Source: Artocarpus heterophyllus (taxonomy: Eukaryota > Streptophyta > Magnoliopsida > Rosales > Moraceae). Taken from it: a stretch of DNA of 64,000 bases. Every line of letters begins with the position of its first letter. The stretch's first letter is position 1. Position numbers and translations under genes: made by a program. Shown piece by piece: positions 23,028 to 35,255 of this stretch. The stretch lies in the NCBI GenBank assembly GCA_025403435.1, contig CM046349.1:23869854-23933853 (forward strand). Reading direction: 5' to 3'. The notes below the pieces were generated by a model. It saw only the letters and a list, made by a program, of their open reading frames with translations, did not search any database and had not been told where the DNA came from.

Positions 23028-25339
23028 TGCCTGGACTTTGCGTCTTTTACTTATAGGTCATTTTTTCACGTCAATCACTTTCGATGGATTTCAAATATTT
23101 TTCAAGATCCTCACTTTTTTAATATAATAATAATTCATGCTTTTTGTAATTGTCGACAATAACTTTTATTGCAATTTAAATTTATTTTTATATTGACATG
23201 ACTTGTCGAGATCTTCCTCTTTTCTTTACTATTTCTAATTTCAGGTATACCCTTTGAACTACTTTGGGAGCTCAATGATTTCAAGAAGTTTGATATTTAA
23301 CAAATATATCAAATTGTCATATCAATAACCTTTTCTGAATATATACTCTTTAAGAATATGGTCTCTTCATAATACCAACTTATTTATAAGTTTCTTTCTC
23401 TTCCAACAAGTGTGGTACTTTAGACTAGACAAGTCTGCAGTGCTTTAAGTATTTCTTAAACTCATAAGATAACAAATTATCATTTAGAGACCTCAATCCA
23501 AGCTATTAAATTAGTAGCTGGAGAAGTGATTCAGTCACTTTCTTTATTATATTAATTAACAATTTTATATTGTATTGCAATGCTCAATCAATCAATCTAT
23601 GTGAAGATCAATAATATCTAACTGTAAATTCTCTCCCCCTGATGGTGGGAATATTTTTCAAACGATATTACCTGTAGGGATTTTGAACTACATATGTTCA
23701 TACCCAACATGCCTTTTGGATTAGTGAACTTTTAGTTCGTCATAACAATTTTTCATAGTTGTCTTATTACAACTTGGAAGAGAAAGTGGAAATAAGTTTC
23801 CAATATATCCATAACAATACGCCCATGTATGTCTCTCTGTGCATAAAATCAAACATAATGTAGAGACAACTTATATCCTTTATAGCTATTATGATCATTT
23901 TTTCCTTTTTATCAATATAATGATAATACCATGGACATTTACATCATCAATAACAAATATTTAATTTGTGTACCCAACAAATTAAATATCATAATCAATT
24001 TCATATTAATCACTAGACTATATAATAATAAAACACCATTATTACTTTAATGTATTGCATGTATGTGATCTTTCCATAAATTTTGTCTCACAAGCCTTTT
24101 AATTTTCCTTTCTTGTCACATTTCTACTTTCGATGATTATATGTTACTTTTTCAAACATAGAGGATGCTTTGCATTATAATATCATATTACACTCGATCA
24201 AATAAACTTCGATCAAATAAAGAGGAGACAATCAATAGCTCAACTCTTTCTCTAGCTTTTTTTTTCATTTAGGCTTTATAAGATCACATTTCTATTTTGA
24301 ATGCTCTATAGGTATATCCTTCATGGAGGCACCACTATAGCCTTTTCATATGTCATAATAATATTCTTATAACAAACGGATGAAAATTTCTCCCTTGATT
24401 TAGGCTTGGTATTGACATTTAGACGTACAACAAGTACGTACCAAAGCCTTTCTATATCACATGCCAAGTGACCAAATTTGATTATTCATGGGAGCAATAT
24501 TAAAAACTTTTTAATTTCTCTTATCAATACATTTTTTTTTACTTTTCAACCGTAGCTTATGGCTTTCTTTGACCACCAGGATGTTGAGAAATTTAAAACA
24601 ATCTAATAGCCATTGGATTTGCATTCACTTGGAATATGCAATAATAATTAGACAAACAATATGGTCATTTTATATTATGTTATCAATACTAAAAGACCAT
24701 CTCTAATATAAATGACCTTTTTAGTATCTCATCATAATTGCACCAATAATTGCAATAATATATATTCATTTCATGGAACATGTGGAGTCAATTAGCCAAA
24801 ATTAATGGCTCTTTAATTATGGGCTCAAAATTAAGTGCTAATACAATTTATATTTATGTTAATGTAAGTTTCAAATATTAGCTAGAGAGTATTTTTAGCT
24901 TCTTGCAAGTAATATAAACAAATACAAACATTAAAACATATTATAAATGAGTACAAATTGGACAAATATTGTGCTAATATAACAAAAGAAATCTTGAACC
25001 AAACAATACCATTTGATATTAAGATGATGGCATAAGGGTTTTGGTACTAAAAAAAATTTAATAGTAACAGCATGGCATGTTTATTTATACAATTATAACA
25101 TTCAAAACACACTTGTGCAATATAATAGATGAATTGTCATTTATGATTATAAAGTACCGTCAATTTCTTGACTTTAAAATAACCAAACAAAAACAATGAT
25201 GATTATATTTCATGATCATTGAATCAAAATAAATAATGATAAAGAAATTTTATAAACTAATATGGTTTGCAAAAATACAAAAATAATAATATAATAGGAA
25301 AAGATTTTCATAAGCAATACAAGATGTGCTCTCAAACGT

Positions 25340-25375
<36 letters not shown>

Positions 25376-25822
25376 CACTAGTCGAAGTGAATGCATAAAG
25401 AGCATAGCCAAACAAGAGTTGTGTAGATATAATATGAAAGCATGTTTTAAAATGTCTACAAATTTCTTCCATAACAATATATGCAAATATAAATATATAT
25501 AATTACAATATACCATCTAGAGAGTGATAATAACTAACATTCAAGACCTTCTATTTGCAACGTGTATTCAAGCTTGAAATCGTAGAATCCGATTAAACAT
25601 TTTTATCTTCAAATAATAGTATATAGAGTTGTATTAGATAATAGTCACAATAATCATACGAAGTATGGATTACCTGTTTATCCTCAAGATATAGTTGGGA
25701 TATCATGAAGAATACTTAACACACGTCGAAGACAAGGTACTAACATCCGAGATGATCTTTAAATTTTATATAATTTCAAATGCCCCTATAACAAAAATGG
25801 CTAGAGACTCGTGCTGATAACG
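23028..25822 (-). mobile_element. internal region (5' part) of the minus-strand LTR element
   Basis: AT-rich, with no ORF above about 90 codons and no recognisable gag or pol motif on either strand. A TA run lies at 25343-25371. The candidate primer site TATCAGCACGAG (minus strand, 25808-25819) sits beside the LTR. Confidence 0.65.
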
Positions 25823-26153
25823 TGTTATAAAACAAATACAAAGAACCAAATTGCAAAGCATAAAATAGAGAGACACAAGAGAAATAAAGAGAAACAATTT
25901 TTGTTATTCATCATCTCATCTCATATCCAAATATAAGCTCTCAAAGGCCATATATAGAGGCCAAAGATCATAAAGTAGGAGAGACCAAAGGGCAAGAGTT
26001 ACAACAACAAAATAATATAAATAGAGTGGTAATTATGAGGTTATGAAAGTTATAAAATACCAACACTAATGGTCATTAAGGTGGAAATAATGCAATTCAT
26101 GAGGGTGTTAGGAATATGAACATCCACACTATTAAACTAATTTATTCATAACA
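25823..26153 (-). repeat. 5' LTR of the minus-strand LTR element
   Basis: 331 bp, pairing with 9052-9392. Followed by the target duplication AGTCA at 26154-26158. Confidence 0.9.
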
Positions 26154-27810
26154 AGTCACAAATAAATTATTTACGATGATATTTATCGTCGTAAAACTGT
26201 TGTTGCAATTGTGTCATCGAGATAGTCGTTGGGCTAACGTAGCCAACATTTTTAGCAACGATAATTTCAAAAACTATCATTGCAATTTCTTATTCTGATG
26301 TGGACGAGGTATTCCTATTTGTGACGACTTTTTCTAGAATTTCAACACAATTTTTTTTCTTTTTTTACAATGACTATTTTGTAGATTAAATTTTTAATAA
26401 TTTTAATTAATTTTTAATTCAAAATTTAGCCAAAATAATCAAATTATAATAATGAAAATAAAATTAATATTAAAAAAGACAATTAATATATTGTTTCAAT
26501 AATAAAATGAAAACCCAATATAATGTGTTGAAATATTGAACAAAAAAAAATATAATCTAATCTCTTAAATTTGCAGCAACATTGGTGCCACCATCATTGT
26601 CATCAGCAGCGTCTAGAGGATGTAGAGGACTTAGACAGACAAAAGTTGGAAAAGCCATCAGGGGGTGGGAGTTGGACACTCGGGAGCAACTGGTCCACCA
26701 ACGGCATCAACTTCCTTTAGCTCTTGTACACATTCATGTTGTATTCGGATGACATAAAATCTTCCACATACTGGTTAACAAGCGTCAAAGATATTATGTC
26801 TAACCAAAGCTTGAGGATAAACCAATGCAAGAGTAAATCCTCTACGAGAGTGTGGGGCCTACTCTAGTCTTGTGTTCTATATGTTTGCCTAGGATCTGCT
26901 CCAAAACTCCCTCCTTGTTAACCACAGATGCAATTGAAGAGGAAGCAGACTGTATCATCTGGGTTTGTCTCTCCCCCTCCATTGTAATAAACGCATGTCC
27001 ACCCAATTATCTATGGTGAACATCAACTGCTGGGTCACCGTGTTGGCTTGTCTAACAAAATGAATGTGTTAGAATAGTATTTCAATTATCAAAGTTAATT
27101 TTTATAGTTAATTGTAATTAAAAAACTTATTAACCTTTTTGTCGTGATGTTGGGAATAGGATATCCGACCATGTAAACATAACCACTTTTGGTTTCCATG
27201 GTTATTTTTATTTGTTACCGACTTTTTCTTTTTATAATAATATTTAGCATTAACAATATTGAAATTAATATTATAATAAATAACCAACTTAGCATAATAT
27301 ACAATTACCTGAAATTTCTCAGACATGAACCTTTTGTAGTAACAACCCAAGTGATCTTGATTCTTGATGTTCTTAGGGTTCGCTCTAACATGTACCTCAT
27401 TTGTTGGTCTTCCAAATGCTTTGAAAGTGTTCATGGAGGTCACTCTTCAAGTCCTTGTAGCACTTGGTTGCTTCCCGATCAACTATAACCTAGAGGATAT
27501 CGTCCAGGTAGTTGTAATCAAGAACAAACTAATCCTATAACACATTCAAAAACATGTTAAGTAGTTTTATTATGTTCTATAAGAATTAGGTTCTATAAGA
27601 ATGAAGTTGAACGAATACTACCATGTGCTGCTAAATGGTTCTCTTATGTTGGGCATCTACATCTCTCCAAGCATCACGAAACGACCCACGTGCATCTCGT
27701 ATGTGAATTGTTACTACATATCGATTCTCTAACGAGTCTAAGGTAAATTCATGCATGCACGTGCAAAATAAAAGCACAAAGTCATACCTCATACAATGTT
27801 TTTTGTGACT
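26154..27810 (-). mobile_element. CACTA-like transposon remnant, middle part
   Basis: The left 200 bp is packed with short motifs built on CGACGA, TCGTCG and TTGCAA (for example ACGATGATATTTATCGTCGT, TTTGTGACGACTTTTT), as in subterminal regions of CACTA elements. Further right the minus strand holds decayed transposase-like coding pieces. The tract ends where the solo LTR at 27816 is inserted. Confidence 0.55.
26570..27500 (-). pseudogene. decayed CACTA (Ptta/En/Spm type) transposase fragments
   Basis: On the minus strand, 27310-27500 can be read as pieces resembling the plant Transposase_24 family. A Tyr-Lys-Asp-Leu-Lys-Ser-Asp-Leu-His segment is followed, in another frame, by Ala-Asn-Pro-Lys-Asn-Ile...Phe-Met-Ser-Glu-Lys-Phe-Gln. 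Near 26860-26900 a Leu-Gly-Lys-His segment may be the glycine-rich tail of the same family. Frames are interrupted by stops and an AT-rich stretch (27200-27300) that may be an intron. This would be the accessory nuclear transposase part. Identity rests on pattern similarity only, and the fragment is certainly non-functional. Confidence 0.45.
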
Positions 27811-27815
27811 ATGAA

Positions 27816-29860
27816 TGTAACACCCTTGAATTTTTAAAGCAATGTTAGTTATGTTAAGTTTAATTATTAAGTATGCCAAGTGTGAACTTATTGTCAATTT
27901 CAATCATTTAAGATTTTATTGCAATTGTTATATCTAAAAATTTGATTTTTAGTTCTTAAAATACCAAATAATATTTTTATCCCACATTTTCCCCATAATT
28001 TCGAAAATGCTCTTGACCCTTTTATTTCTCTCACTTTTCTCTCTTCCTCATTTTTTTTTCTTTTCTTTCCTTTTTCTTTCACGTTCTCAGCTCTCTCTCG
28101 TTTTCTCTCTTCGCCGTCTCTCTCGTCTCTCTCTCTGTGCAAATCTCTCTCTCCCGCTTCTTTGCAAAAATTTTCAATCTCAAGCTTTTTCTCGTTGATT
28201 GGAAGCCAAGAAACAAGATTGAAACCAAATCTTCTTCAAAAATATTGATTTGAGGTTAGCCCTTTTTCTCTCCAAATTTTGATTTTCGTTTTGAATCTTT
28301 GATGTATTTCATAATCCAAACCTTGTTGAGTTTACATAATTTTTGATCTAAGCTTATGGGACTTGTTTTACCATGGATTTAAGCATTGTTTGAGCTAAAA
28401 TCAATTTATTCAAGTTTTAACATTTTTCTTTGATTTTTAAATCAATTGTGAAATTATGTTCAAATTTGGGGAAAATGGTTTAAACTTGTTCTATAATGGT
28501 TTTCTATGCTTGCTGTATGATTTTCATGATCTGGGAATTGAAAAACAGGTTTTAAAATTGGAATTTGAGTTTGGAGACGCCGAAACTTGAAGTCTCGGGT
28601 CCTCAGATTTTGCCAGTTTGGCAGGCCAAACTTGATCTTCGGCATGCCAGATTCATGAGTTCGACAGACAGAATTTATATCTTCGGCAGGCCGAACTATA
28701 GTAGTTCGGCAGGCCAGTCTGGATGTTCGGTAAGCTAAACTATGCAAGTTCAATAGGTCGGTTCAGAGTGTTCGGTAGGCTAATTGTACACTTTGAAATT
28801 GTACTTTTAACCTTAGTTTTCAATGTTTAATGATTCCAAAATGTTTCAGAAAGGATTACGATTTTGCGTTATGATTATTTTGTGTCAAAAGGCACACTAA
28901 TAATTAAATTGACATAATGATATTTGTTAAATGTGATTTCTGATTTTAAATATAGTTTTTAAGGTTTTAAACAAATATGAAGCATACGCTTGATTCTATT
29001 TGGAGCTACATTATTGGAATTTCAAATGAGGTAGGAAATTCTTATCCCTTCCTTTGGAAGCCCTTTTTAAATTGTTTTGGCGAAAGTTTATTTCTTAAAT
29101 GTTTCTTTTTAAGAATGATATCTGTCTTTGATTTTGAAGAATTGTATTTTGATATTTCTTTCAGATTTTCAAAACCCGTACAGTGGTGTTTTGTCAAAAT
29201 TTATCCAAGTAAGTATTTATCAATCTTTATAAATAATTTTTGAGACTTGTTTTAGTAAATATGATTTGTAAATACTATTTTAAATAACTTGTTTTTAATT
29301 AATTATCCTACTGAGCCTTTTGTTCACGTTTTCTTGTTTTTAAAAGCCTTCTTCCAAGTTTGGAGAGGAATGAAGTACCTAGGATCGAAACCTGGCTCTT
29401 TGGATTGAAATGGTATTTTTTCTGAAACTATGGTACGATACGTATACTATACGACTAGTCCCGATGTCATCGTCTATATTAGGTATGTATTACGATTTAT
29501 TCTGTAAATGATGATTTACGGTGATTTTGTTATTATTATTATTATCTGTATTTCACGATGTTGTTTTCGTCTTTGTGAATCCCACCACTTGTTTAATTTC
29601 AAAGATGATGATTTTCAATGATTTTGTATTATTAACATTACGATTTACTATAGATCTATCTACCCATCTTCGTTGTAAGCATCAACGTGATGGTGAATAA
29701 GAATAAGATCTTCGCCCTCTCTTCGTGGCATTCACGTGACGGTGACCGCCGATGATATTTATTTATTTTTCACGTATATTTATTTACTTTTTCTTTATTT
29801 ACCTCTTTTATTTCATCTTATTTACCTAAAACTCCCAAACCCGCTTTCTGGGACATCATA
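27816..29860 (+). mobile_element. solo LTR, ~2 kb, TGTAACACCC type (Ty3/gypsy-like)
   Basis: Begins TGTAACACCC and ends GGGACATCATA, a decayed mirror of the usual GGGACGTTACA end. It is flanked by a perfect 5-bp duplication ATGAA (27811-27815 and 29861-29865). Joining the flanks restores continuous text. The start motif and length fit Tekay/Del-type gypsy LTRs. It has no internal coding sequence, so it is a product of LTR-LTR recombination. It carries a ~22-bp-period palindrome array at 28617-28784. The strand is assigned from the TGTAACACCC end and is uncertain. Confidence 0.75.
28617..28784. repeat. TTCGGCAGGCCGAA palindrome array, ~22-bp period
   Basis: Eight units start at 28617, 28638, 28660, 28682, 28705, 28726, 28749 and 28771 (spacings 21-23). 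Cores vary from TTCGGCAGGCCGAA to TTCGGTAAGCTAAA. The best copies are inverted repeats with a two-base centre. The same core occurs in the copia element at 41381 and 49074. Confidence 0.9.
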
Positions 29861-29865
29861 ATGAA

Positions 29866-31718
29866 GTCACATATTAAACCAAACTATCCCCAAAGAAAGT
29901 AACAATTTCATTAAATTTTATGCAATCTTATTAAATTTTATGATAATTTTATGCAATCTTATTGCTTCTAAATAAAATTAATTTCTTAATTTTCATACAA
30001 TAATATTATAATTACTCATTTATTTATAAAATCATATAATTTTAATTTCAATTTATATTTCATATCAATTAATTAAAACAATATTTTAATTAATTAATTC
30101 ATAAACAAAAATATTATAATTATTAAACTATAATATTGTTCATGAATTTATAATAACAATTTATTAAAAAAGGCACAAATTTTTTTATTAAATTTATGAA
30201 ATCTTATCAAATTTAATAATAATCTCATGTCTAATTTTTCATGTAATTTAATTTTAAATTTATTTCTTCCACTCAATTAGTTGTTAATTAGAATAATAGA
30301 TTATGTTATTTTATTTTAGAGTTGTTAATTAATTCTAAAGAAAATTTTTATTTCTTTTAATTTTGTTACTTTCTTTTCTATTTGTAAATAATATATTTAT
30401 ATTGTTAATTAATTTTTTAATAAATTTTTTTTTCTTTACTTTTTTTAGGGGAATTTTTTTTCTATTTCTAAATGTTACATTACTTATATAATTTTTCTTT
30501 TTCTTTATTTTTATTCTTAAAACAACATATAAACTAACTTATATCAATTTTAAAAATTTGATCAACAATATAAAAATTCTAGCTAACTTAATCAATTACA
30601 ACAAACACAACAACAAAAAAACATCCAATTCAATTATAACAATCATCACAACAAAAAAACATAACCCAATCCAATATCCAACAAAAAACATAAACCAATA
30701 CCAACACTTAATAAAATTCCCATTAAATTTCTCAACACAATCACAATCCAAATTTCTCAACATTACACAATATTCTCAATATTTTTCAACATTTTTCTAA
30801 AATAAAATAGAAAACCCAAAAACTTACAAAATCTAATACCCACTAAACCAAGGGTGGAAAAATCAATGAGTGGCAGCAACACGGCAGCAGCACCTACGAC
30901 GGCAATGAAGGGAAGTAACCTGGAGGAGAATTTTTGGGAAAGTTGGAGAGTTTTTGGGATTTTGTGGGTTTTTTGACGAGTTTCATTGGGGATTATTGAA
31001 AATCTCTAAGATTTGTGCAAGAAAATAAGTTTGTTGAAGTTTTTGGTGGGAAAACCGTCAGAGAGGAAGAGAGAAACTGAGGAAGACGAGCGAGAAATCA
31101 GAAAAATGGGGGAAGAAGTTCTACATTACGGTTTATATGTAGAACCTTTTTCAACAACATATGTCATCATAAAATATATAACTTGTCATCACAATAAGTC
31201 CTCAAAATAACACTGTTCGACTTTAGCTGGAAAAAGGACCCAAGGATGGTTCTGGAACCAGCTTTTGTGATGAAAATCTTTAAGAGTTGTTGCAAAAGAA
31301 TTTTCAAAAACCATCATACCCACCGCCAACTTTTTTAGGAAAATATCAAAAATTCAACTATTTGCAACGACAATAGGCTTTGAAAAAATTACTTCTGACA
31401 AGTTAATGCCAACTATATTCCAATAGGTATTTACGAGAACATGTCGTCGTAAACACGTGCAAATTGATGTCACATTTACTCGTGCCAAATTACACTCTTG
31501 CACCTTAGGTATTCGCGAGACATGTTGCAAATTTTCAAGAACATTTTTGAATTTGTTTGCAATGACTTGTTATCAATAATACTTTATTATACATGACGTT
31601 ATGTCATTGTTACTATTTTTTGCGACGACATATTTGAGGTAAAATAAATGTTAGATATTTGCAATGACAAGTCATCACAAATAGTAGATTATTAGCGACA
31701 ACAAATGTCGTCGCTAAT
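29866..31718. mobile_element. CACTA-like transposon remnant, right part
   Basis: AT-rich to about 31200, then rich in CACTA-type subterminal motifs: GCAACGACAATAG, ACATGTCGTCGTAAAC, TTTGCGACGACATA and, at the end, an inverted pair AGCGACAACA...TGTCGTCGCT (31694-31716). No intact ORF. The Asn-rich ORF at 30558-30800 is low-complexity and not credible. Confidence 0.55.
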
Positions 31719-32353
31719 TGTTGAGGGTAAGCTTGGCGCCAACACCGAAGACATTAACTTTGGTGGTTGGCTGATAAGCTCGGCAGACATCTGGGAGGCT
31801 TGCTGTCGGCCCCCGATGCTTTATACTTCTTCCTGAGATGCCTCTCAGGCATCCAAGGCTGCGCCCCGAGAAGGCTGCCACCTCGGGACGTATGGTAGCT
31901 CGGGTCGGGCCAACGTTACTTATAAATAGGCTGCTACTCGCCATTATAGGCCAACACAAGCAGATACATTGCCGTCCGATAGAGTCCAATCCATCAGGCG
32001 ATGGGCGCGACACTTGTTACCTACTGCCTGACACACCTTGATGTGACACCCGGGTGGTGGACAAAACTCATCTTACACCCGATCCAAGTAGTGGCCTATA
32101 AATAGGATGCATTTATGACATTCTAGAGAGAGACTTCTTCTTCACACCTAACTAGCTGCCGACCTCTGCCGAGCAATACCTGCCTTGAGTATCGGAGAGC
32201 CCTTGTCTATTGACTAACCCCACTATTTTCTCCGAAGCATCCCTCCTCTTGCAGGTGCACACTTTCGGTTGGAGGAAGGCCCAAGAAGAGGTCAGACCGT
32301 GCGCAGCCGCACGTAGGTGTTCATCCGACGCCGGACAACGGTAAGCATCAACA
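31719..32353 (+). mobile_element. solo LTR, 635 bp
   Basis: Begins TGTTGAGGGTAAGC and ends AAGCATCAACA, flanked by a perfect 5-bp duplication CTAAT (31714-31718 and 32354-32358). It interrupts a CACTA-type TCGTCGCTAATAGTG text that rejoins when it is removed. It is markedly GC-richer than its host. A TATAAATAG box lies at 32097-32105 and a second TATAAATAG near 31921. The family is not identified; a gypsy-type LTR is likely. Confidence 0.85.
32097..32105 (+). promoter_or_regulatory. TATA box of the 635-bp solo LTR
   Basis: TATAAATAG about 250 bp before the LTR end. It could still drive outward transcription to the right. Confidence 0.5.
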
Positions 32354-32358
32354 CTAAT

Positions 32359-33523
32359 AGTGTTGTCGCTAAAGGACACATTATATGTAACTATATAGAA
32401 TCTGCTTATTTTAAGGGGGAAAAAAATAAAAAATGAAATGATGCAACAAATTATCTACATATAGTAAAAAAAAAAAGGGACAAAAAACTGTCATTCATCT
32501 CTATAAATAAAATCTTTTCATCTTTCTAACTTTCTTGGTCTTTTTGGTCAACCGTGCTCAAGCAATTTCCAAATATGTACCTATATGTATATACGTATGT
32601 TCTTGTACATATATAATTGAAATAGAATATAAATACGTTGACGTGAGACTTTGTCAGTACATATATGACGTACGTACGAGGAGGAATAAGCCATTGTGTT
32701 CATCAATTTGGGACAAAAGCAAATTGTTCTTCTGCCTCACCAATCAGACCATGCCTTATGTATGAAGTAGAATACGAAAATGGGGTTTGTTTGATTGCTA
32801 CGCCCTTCTTATGTCCAATGAGATGGAGAGTGTTTAAAAAAGAAGTTTGAATTTAAAAATTATAATATATGAGAAGGTTTTATATTATAATAAATTTTAT
32901 TTTTTATTATAATACATGAGAGTTTATTATTATACTAGTTGAAATTTATTAGTTTCAATTAAGTTGCAAAATAAAGTCATAAACATTTGGACCTTGCCTC
33001 ATCATTACCCACTCCTACAAAATGTGGCAAATATGTATATATATATATATATATATATAGATATTGATTGTATATTGATTGCCAGATCAATCCAACACAT
33101 TTAGTATTTTTTTTATTCTTTATTAAAATATGTTTGCATATTTGTGTAACACTCAAGCTTATAACACTCGATAACAAAATAATCTACCCAGTTGCTTTAC
33201 TATTACTACGTTATGCTAAAAAGTTACAAGTCACTATAAAGGTTACAAGTATCGGACTATACCACCTTGTCTATATATATGTGTGTGTGTGTGTTTATAC
33301 ATCTTTGAGACTCTTGGTTTTTATGATGATTTGGCATCATCTGTGTTTTTCATGCATTTACTCTTTACCAGCTATCACCACAATTAATTAGCAAGTTTTC
33401 TTTTCCCTGATGTAACGGTGGAAAATTGAGCTAATTCTGCCCCTCATTCAAATTACTAATCTAAAAATTTATGGACCCACCTCTGAAAAAAAAAGGGACC
33501 TAATTCTATTCAAATGTATTAGT
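32359..33523. other. intergenic DNA, CACTA edge then AT-rich sequence
   Basis: The first ~30 bases continue the CACTA-like text (GTTGTCGCTAAAGG), then the character changes. A clean terminus is not seen. There is an AT run at 33036-33058 and a GT run near 33280-33294. No gene is supported. Confidence 0.5.
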
Positions 33524-33545
33524 CAGGAAGGTAGAGATGCAACAA

Positions 33546-33860
33546 TGGGCCCGGGCCCGTGGGCGGGCCTGAGCCCGTCCTGCTACAATGATGGCGGCCT
33601 GATACTGTTTATGACCTGCTACGGCCCATAAATACTGGTAGGTTGGGCTGGGCCAATATATGTTGGCCCATGGGCCAACCCGGCACGGCCTATGGAAAAT
33701 CATGGGCAGGGCTGGGCTAGGCTGGGCTAGGCTAGGCCGGGCCTGCCCGTCTAAGCCCACAATGGGCCAACCCATCAGCCTAAGCTGGGCCGGCCCATCT
33801 AGGCCCACAATGGGCCGGCCCATGTAAGGCCCATAATGGGCCAGCCCACCGAAGGCCCAT
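33546..33860. repeat. GGGCC-rich subterminal region, left end of hAT
   Basis: Dozens of GGGCC/GGCCC steps. In the right half TGGGCCNNCCCA-like palindromes start at about 33763, 33786, 33811 and 33837 (spacings 23-26). This is likely the transposase binding region, by analogy with subterminal repeats of hAT elements. Confidence 0.75.
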
Positions 33861-33949
33861 TATGACCAAATTTCATATATATATATATGTATATATATTT
33901 AGATATATTTTTTCATGTTCATTTATGGGTGAACATGGCTGAGTATGGT

Positions 33950-34860
33950 CTTCTTCAGTAAGTCATGTAAACCCATTGTAAGTCATGTATTATCACATCA
34001 AAAGACTATACATTTAATATATATATTATTTAATACATATAAGAATTAAATATTATATAATATATATACATGTCATATTCACCCGTGAGTGAATATGGCA
34101 TTAGATTTCCCCAATCCATATCACATCACAATAGGCTTGGCAAGTTCTTTTTCTTATTTTTCATTTCTTTTTATTTTTTTATTTTTTTCCTTGTAGGCAT
34201 GCTTTGCTTTTGAGAAGTAAAGTTGAGAATAAGATGCTGAATCTGTAGGTCATATATTATCACATCAAAATACTATACATTTAAAATATATATTATTTGA
34301 TACATGTAAGAATTAAATATTATATAATATATATACATGCCATATTCACCCTTGAGTGAACATGGCATTAGATTCCCCCATGCACATCACATTGCAATAG
34401 GCATGACAAGGTCTTTTTCTTTTTTTTTTTTGCATTTTTTTAATTTTTTTCTTATAAGCATTGTTAGTATATGTGGAGCTTAATTATTATCCTGACGCAG
34501 ATTGCCCCTACGTAGAGGTTGTGCTCGGATCGACCTTCGCGGTAAGGTCGATGTAGGGGTTGGAAGGGGGGTGGTAAACCCCCCTCCTAGGGTTGCTAGG
34601 GGCGAAGCCCCCTGGACAAAAATTTTATATGCAAGTTTATTTTATATGAGGGTAGTTTGCATTTTTTACATAAGGCATGCTTTGCTTTTGAGAAATAAAG
34701 ATGAGAATCAGATACTGAGTCTAAAGGTCTTGTATTATCACATCAAAATACTATACATTTAATATATATATTATTTAATACATATAAGAATTAAATATTA
34801 TATAATTTATACATGCCATATTCATCCATGAGTGAACATGGCATTAGATTCCCCTATGCA
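33950..34860. repeat. ~265-bp direct repeat, three copies, in the hAT leader
   Basis: TATCACATCAAAA landmarks at 33991, 34258 and 34736 each precede the same order of text: a CATTTAATATATATATTATT-like block, AGAATTAAATATTATATAAT, CATATTCACC, GTGAACATGGCATTAGATT. The third copy is displaced by a ~210-bp insertion (34461-34672). AT-rich and non-coding. Confidence 0.85.
34505..34615. other. cluster of three GC-rich stem-loops
   Basis: In an inserted GC-rich patch: stem TCGACCTT/AAGGTCGA (34530-34551, loop 6); stem GGGGGG/CCCCCC (34566-34584, loop 7); and stem AGGGGC/GCCCC (34598-34611, loop GAA). CCCCTA at 34505 can also pair with TAGGGG at 34554 around the first hairpin. Origin unknown. Confidence 0.7.
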
Positions 34861-35255
34861 ATTATAAAGGGGCAGGCCTAACATAAAGGCCCAGAAGGAA
34901 GGCCTACAATGTGCAAAGCTAAGACGTTAAGTCTTCAACGAATTGTCTAATCAAATCACACTTGAAAGAAAAAAAACAAAAAAAAAAGATTTAAAAAAAA
35001 CAAATAAACTTTTTTACCTATAAATAAACGTAGAACTTTTACAGAGATACTCATTCAACAAACTTCTAAGATCTTATGCATTGTCTTTTTTTTTTTTAGA
35101 TTACTTAGAGTCTTTAGAAAGGAAAAAAACTTGAAGGTATAATTTATTTCATTTGTTGTTCATTAATTTTGTATTGTAATAAGTTAATTTTATTGTGCAA
35201 TTATTTTATTTAATTTTTATGTTACGTTAATTTATTGTTATTTTTTATTGAAGCT

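Larger units (their letters stand above)
9052..26153 (-). mobile_element. non-coding LTR retrotransposon (minus strand), split by the Athila-type insertion
   Basis: Two near-identical LTRs (9052-9392 and 25823-26153) begin TGTTATAAAAC and end CATAACA on the plus strand, and are flanked by a perfect 5-bp duplication AGTCA (9047-9051 and 26154-26158). Read on the minus strand, the purine tract CATCCAAGGGGGAG lies directly before the LTR at 9392, and the sequence TATCAGCACGAG follows the other LTR three bases inside the element (25808-25819). The element therefore runs right to left. After removing 11795-23022 the internal part is about 5.2 kb without a convincing gag or pol, so it is either a very decayed Ty1/copia element or a large non-autonomous derivative. 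Confidence 0.85.

Noticed and set aside
28460..28753. 97-codon minus-strand ORF with repeated Cys-Arg-Thr segments
   Set aside because: Its repeats are simply the 22-bp palindrome array read as codons within a solo LTR.
30558..30800. 80-codon ORF rich in Asn, Thr and Ile
   Set aside because: It is the expected product of AAC/ATA-rich DNA and has no domain.
34502..34762. 86-codon ORF in the hairpin patch
   Set aside because: Its Gly/Arg-rich start is a consequence of the hairpins, followed by AT-rich repeat sequence.
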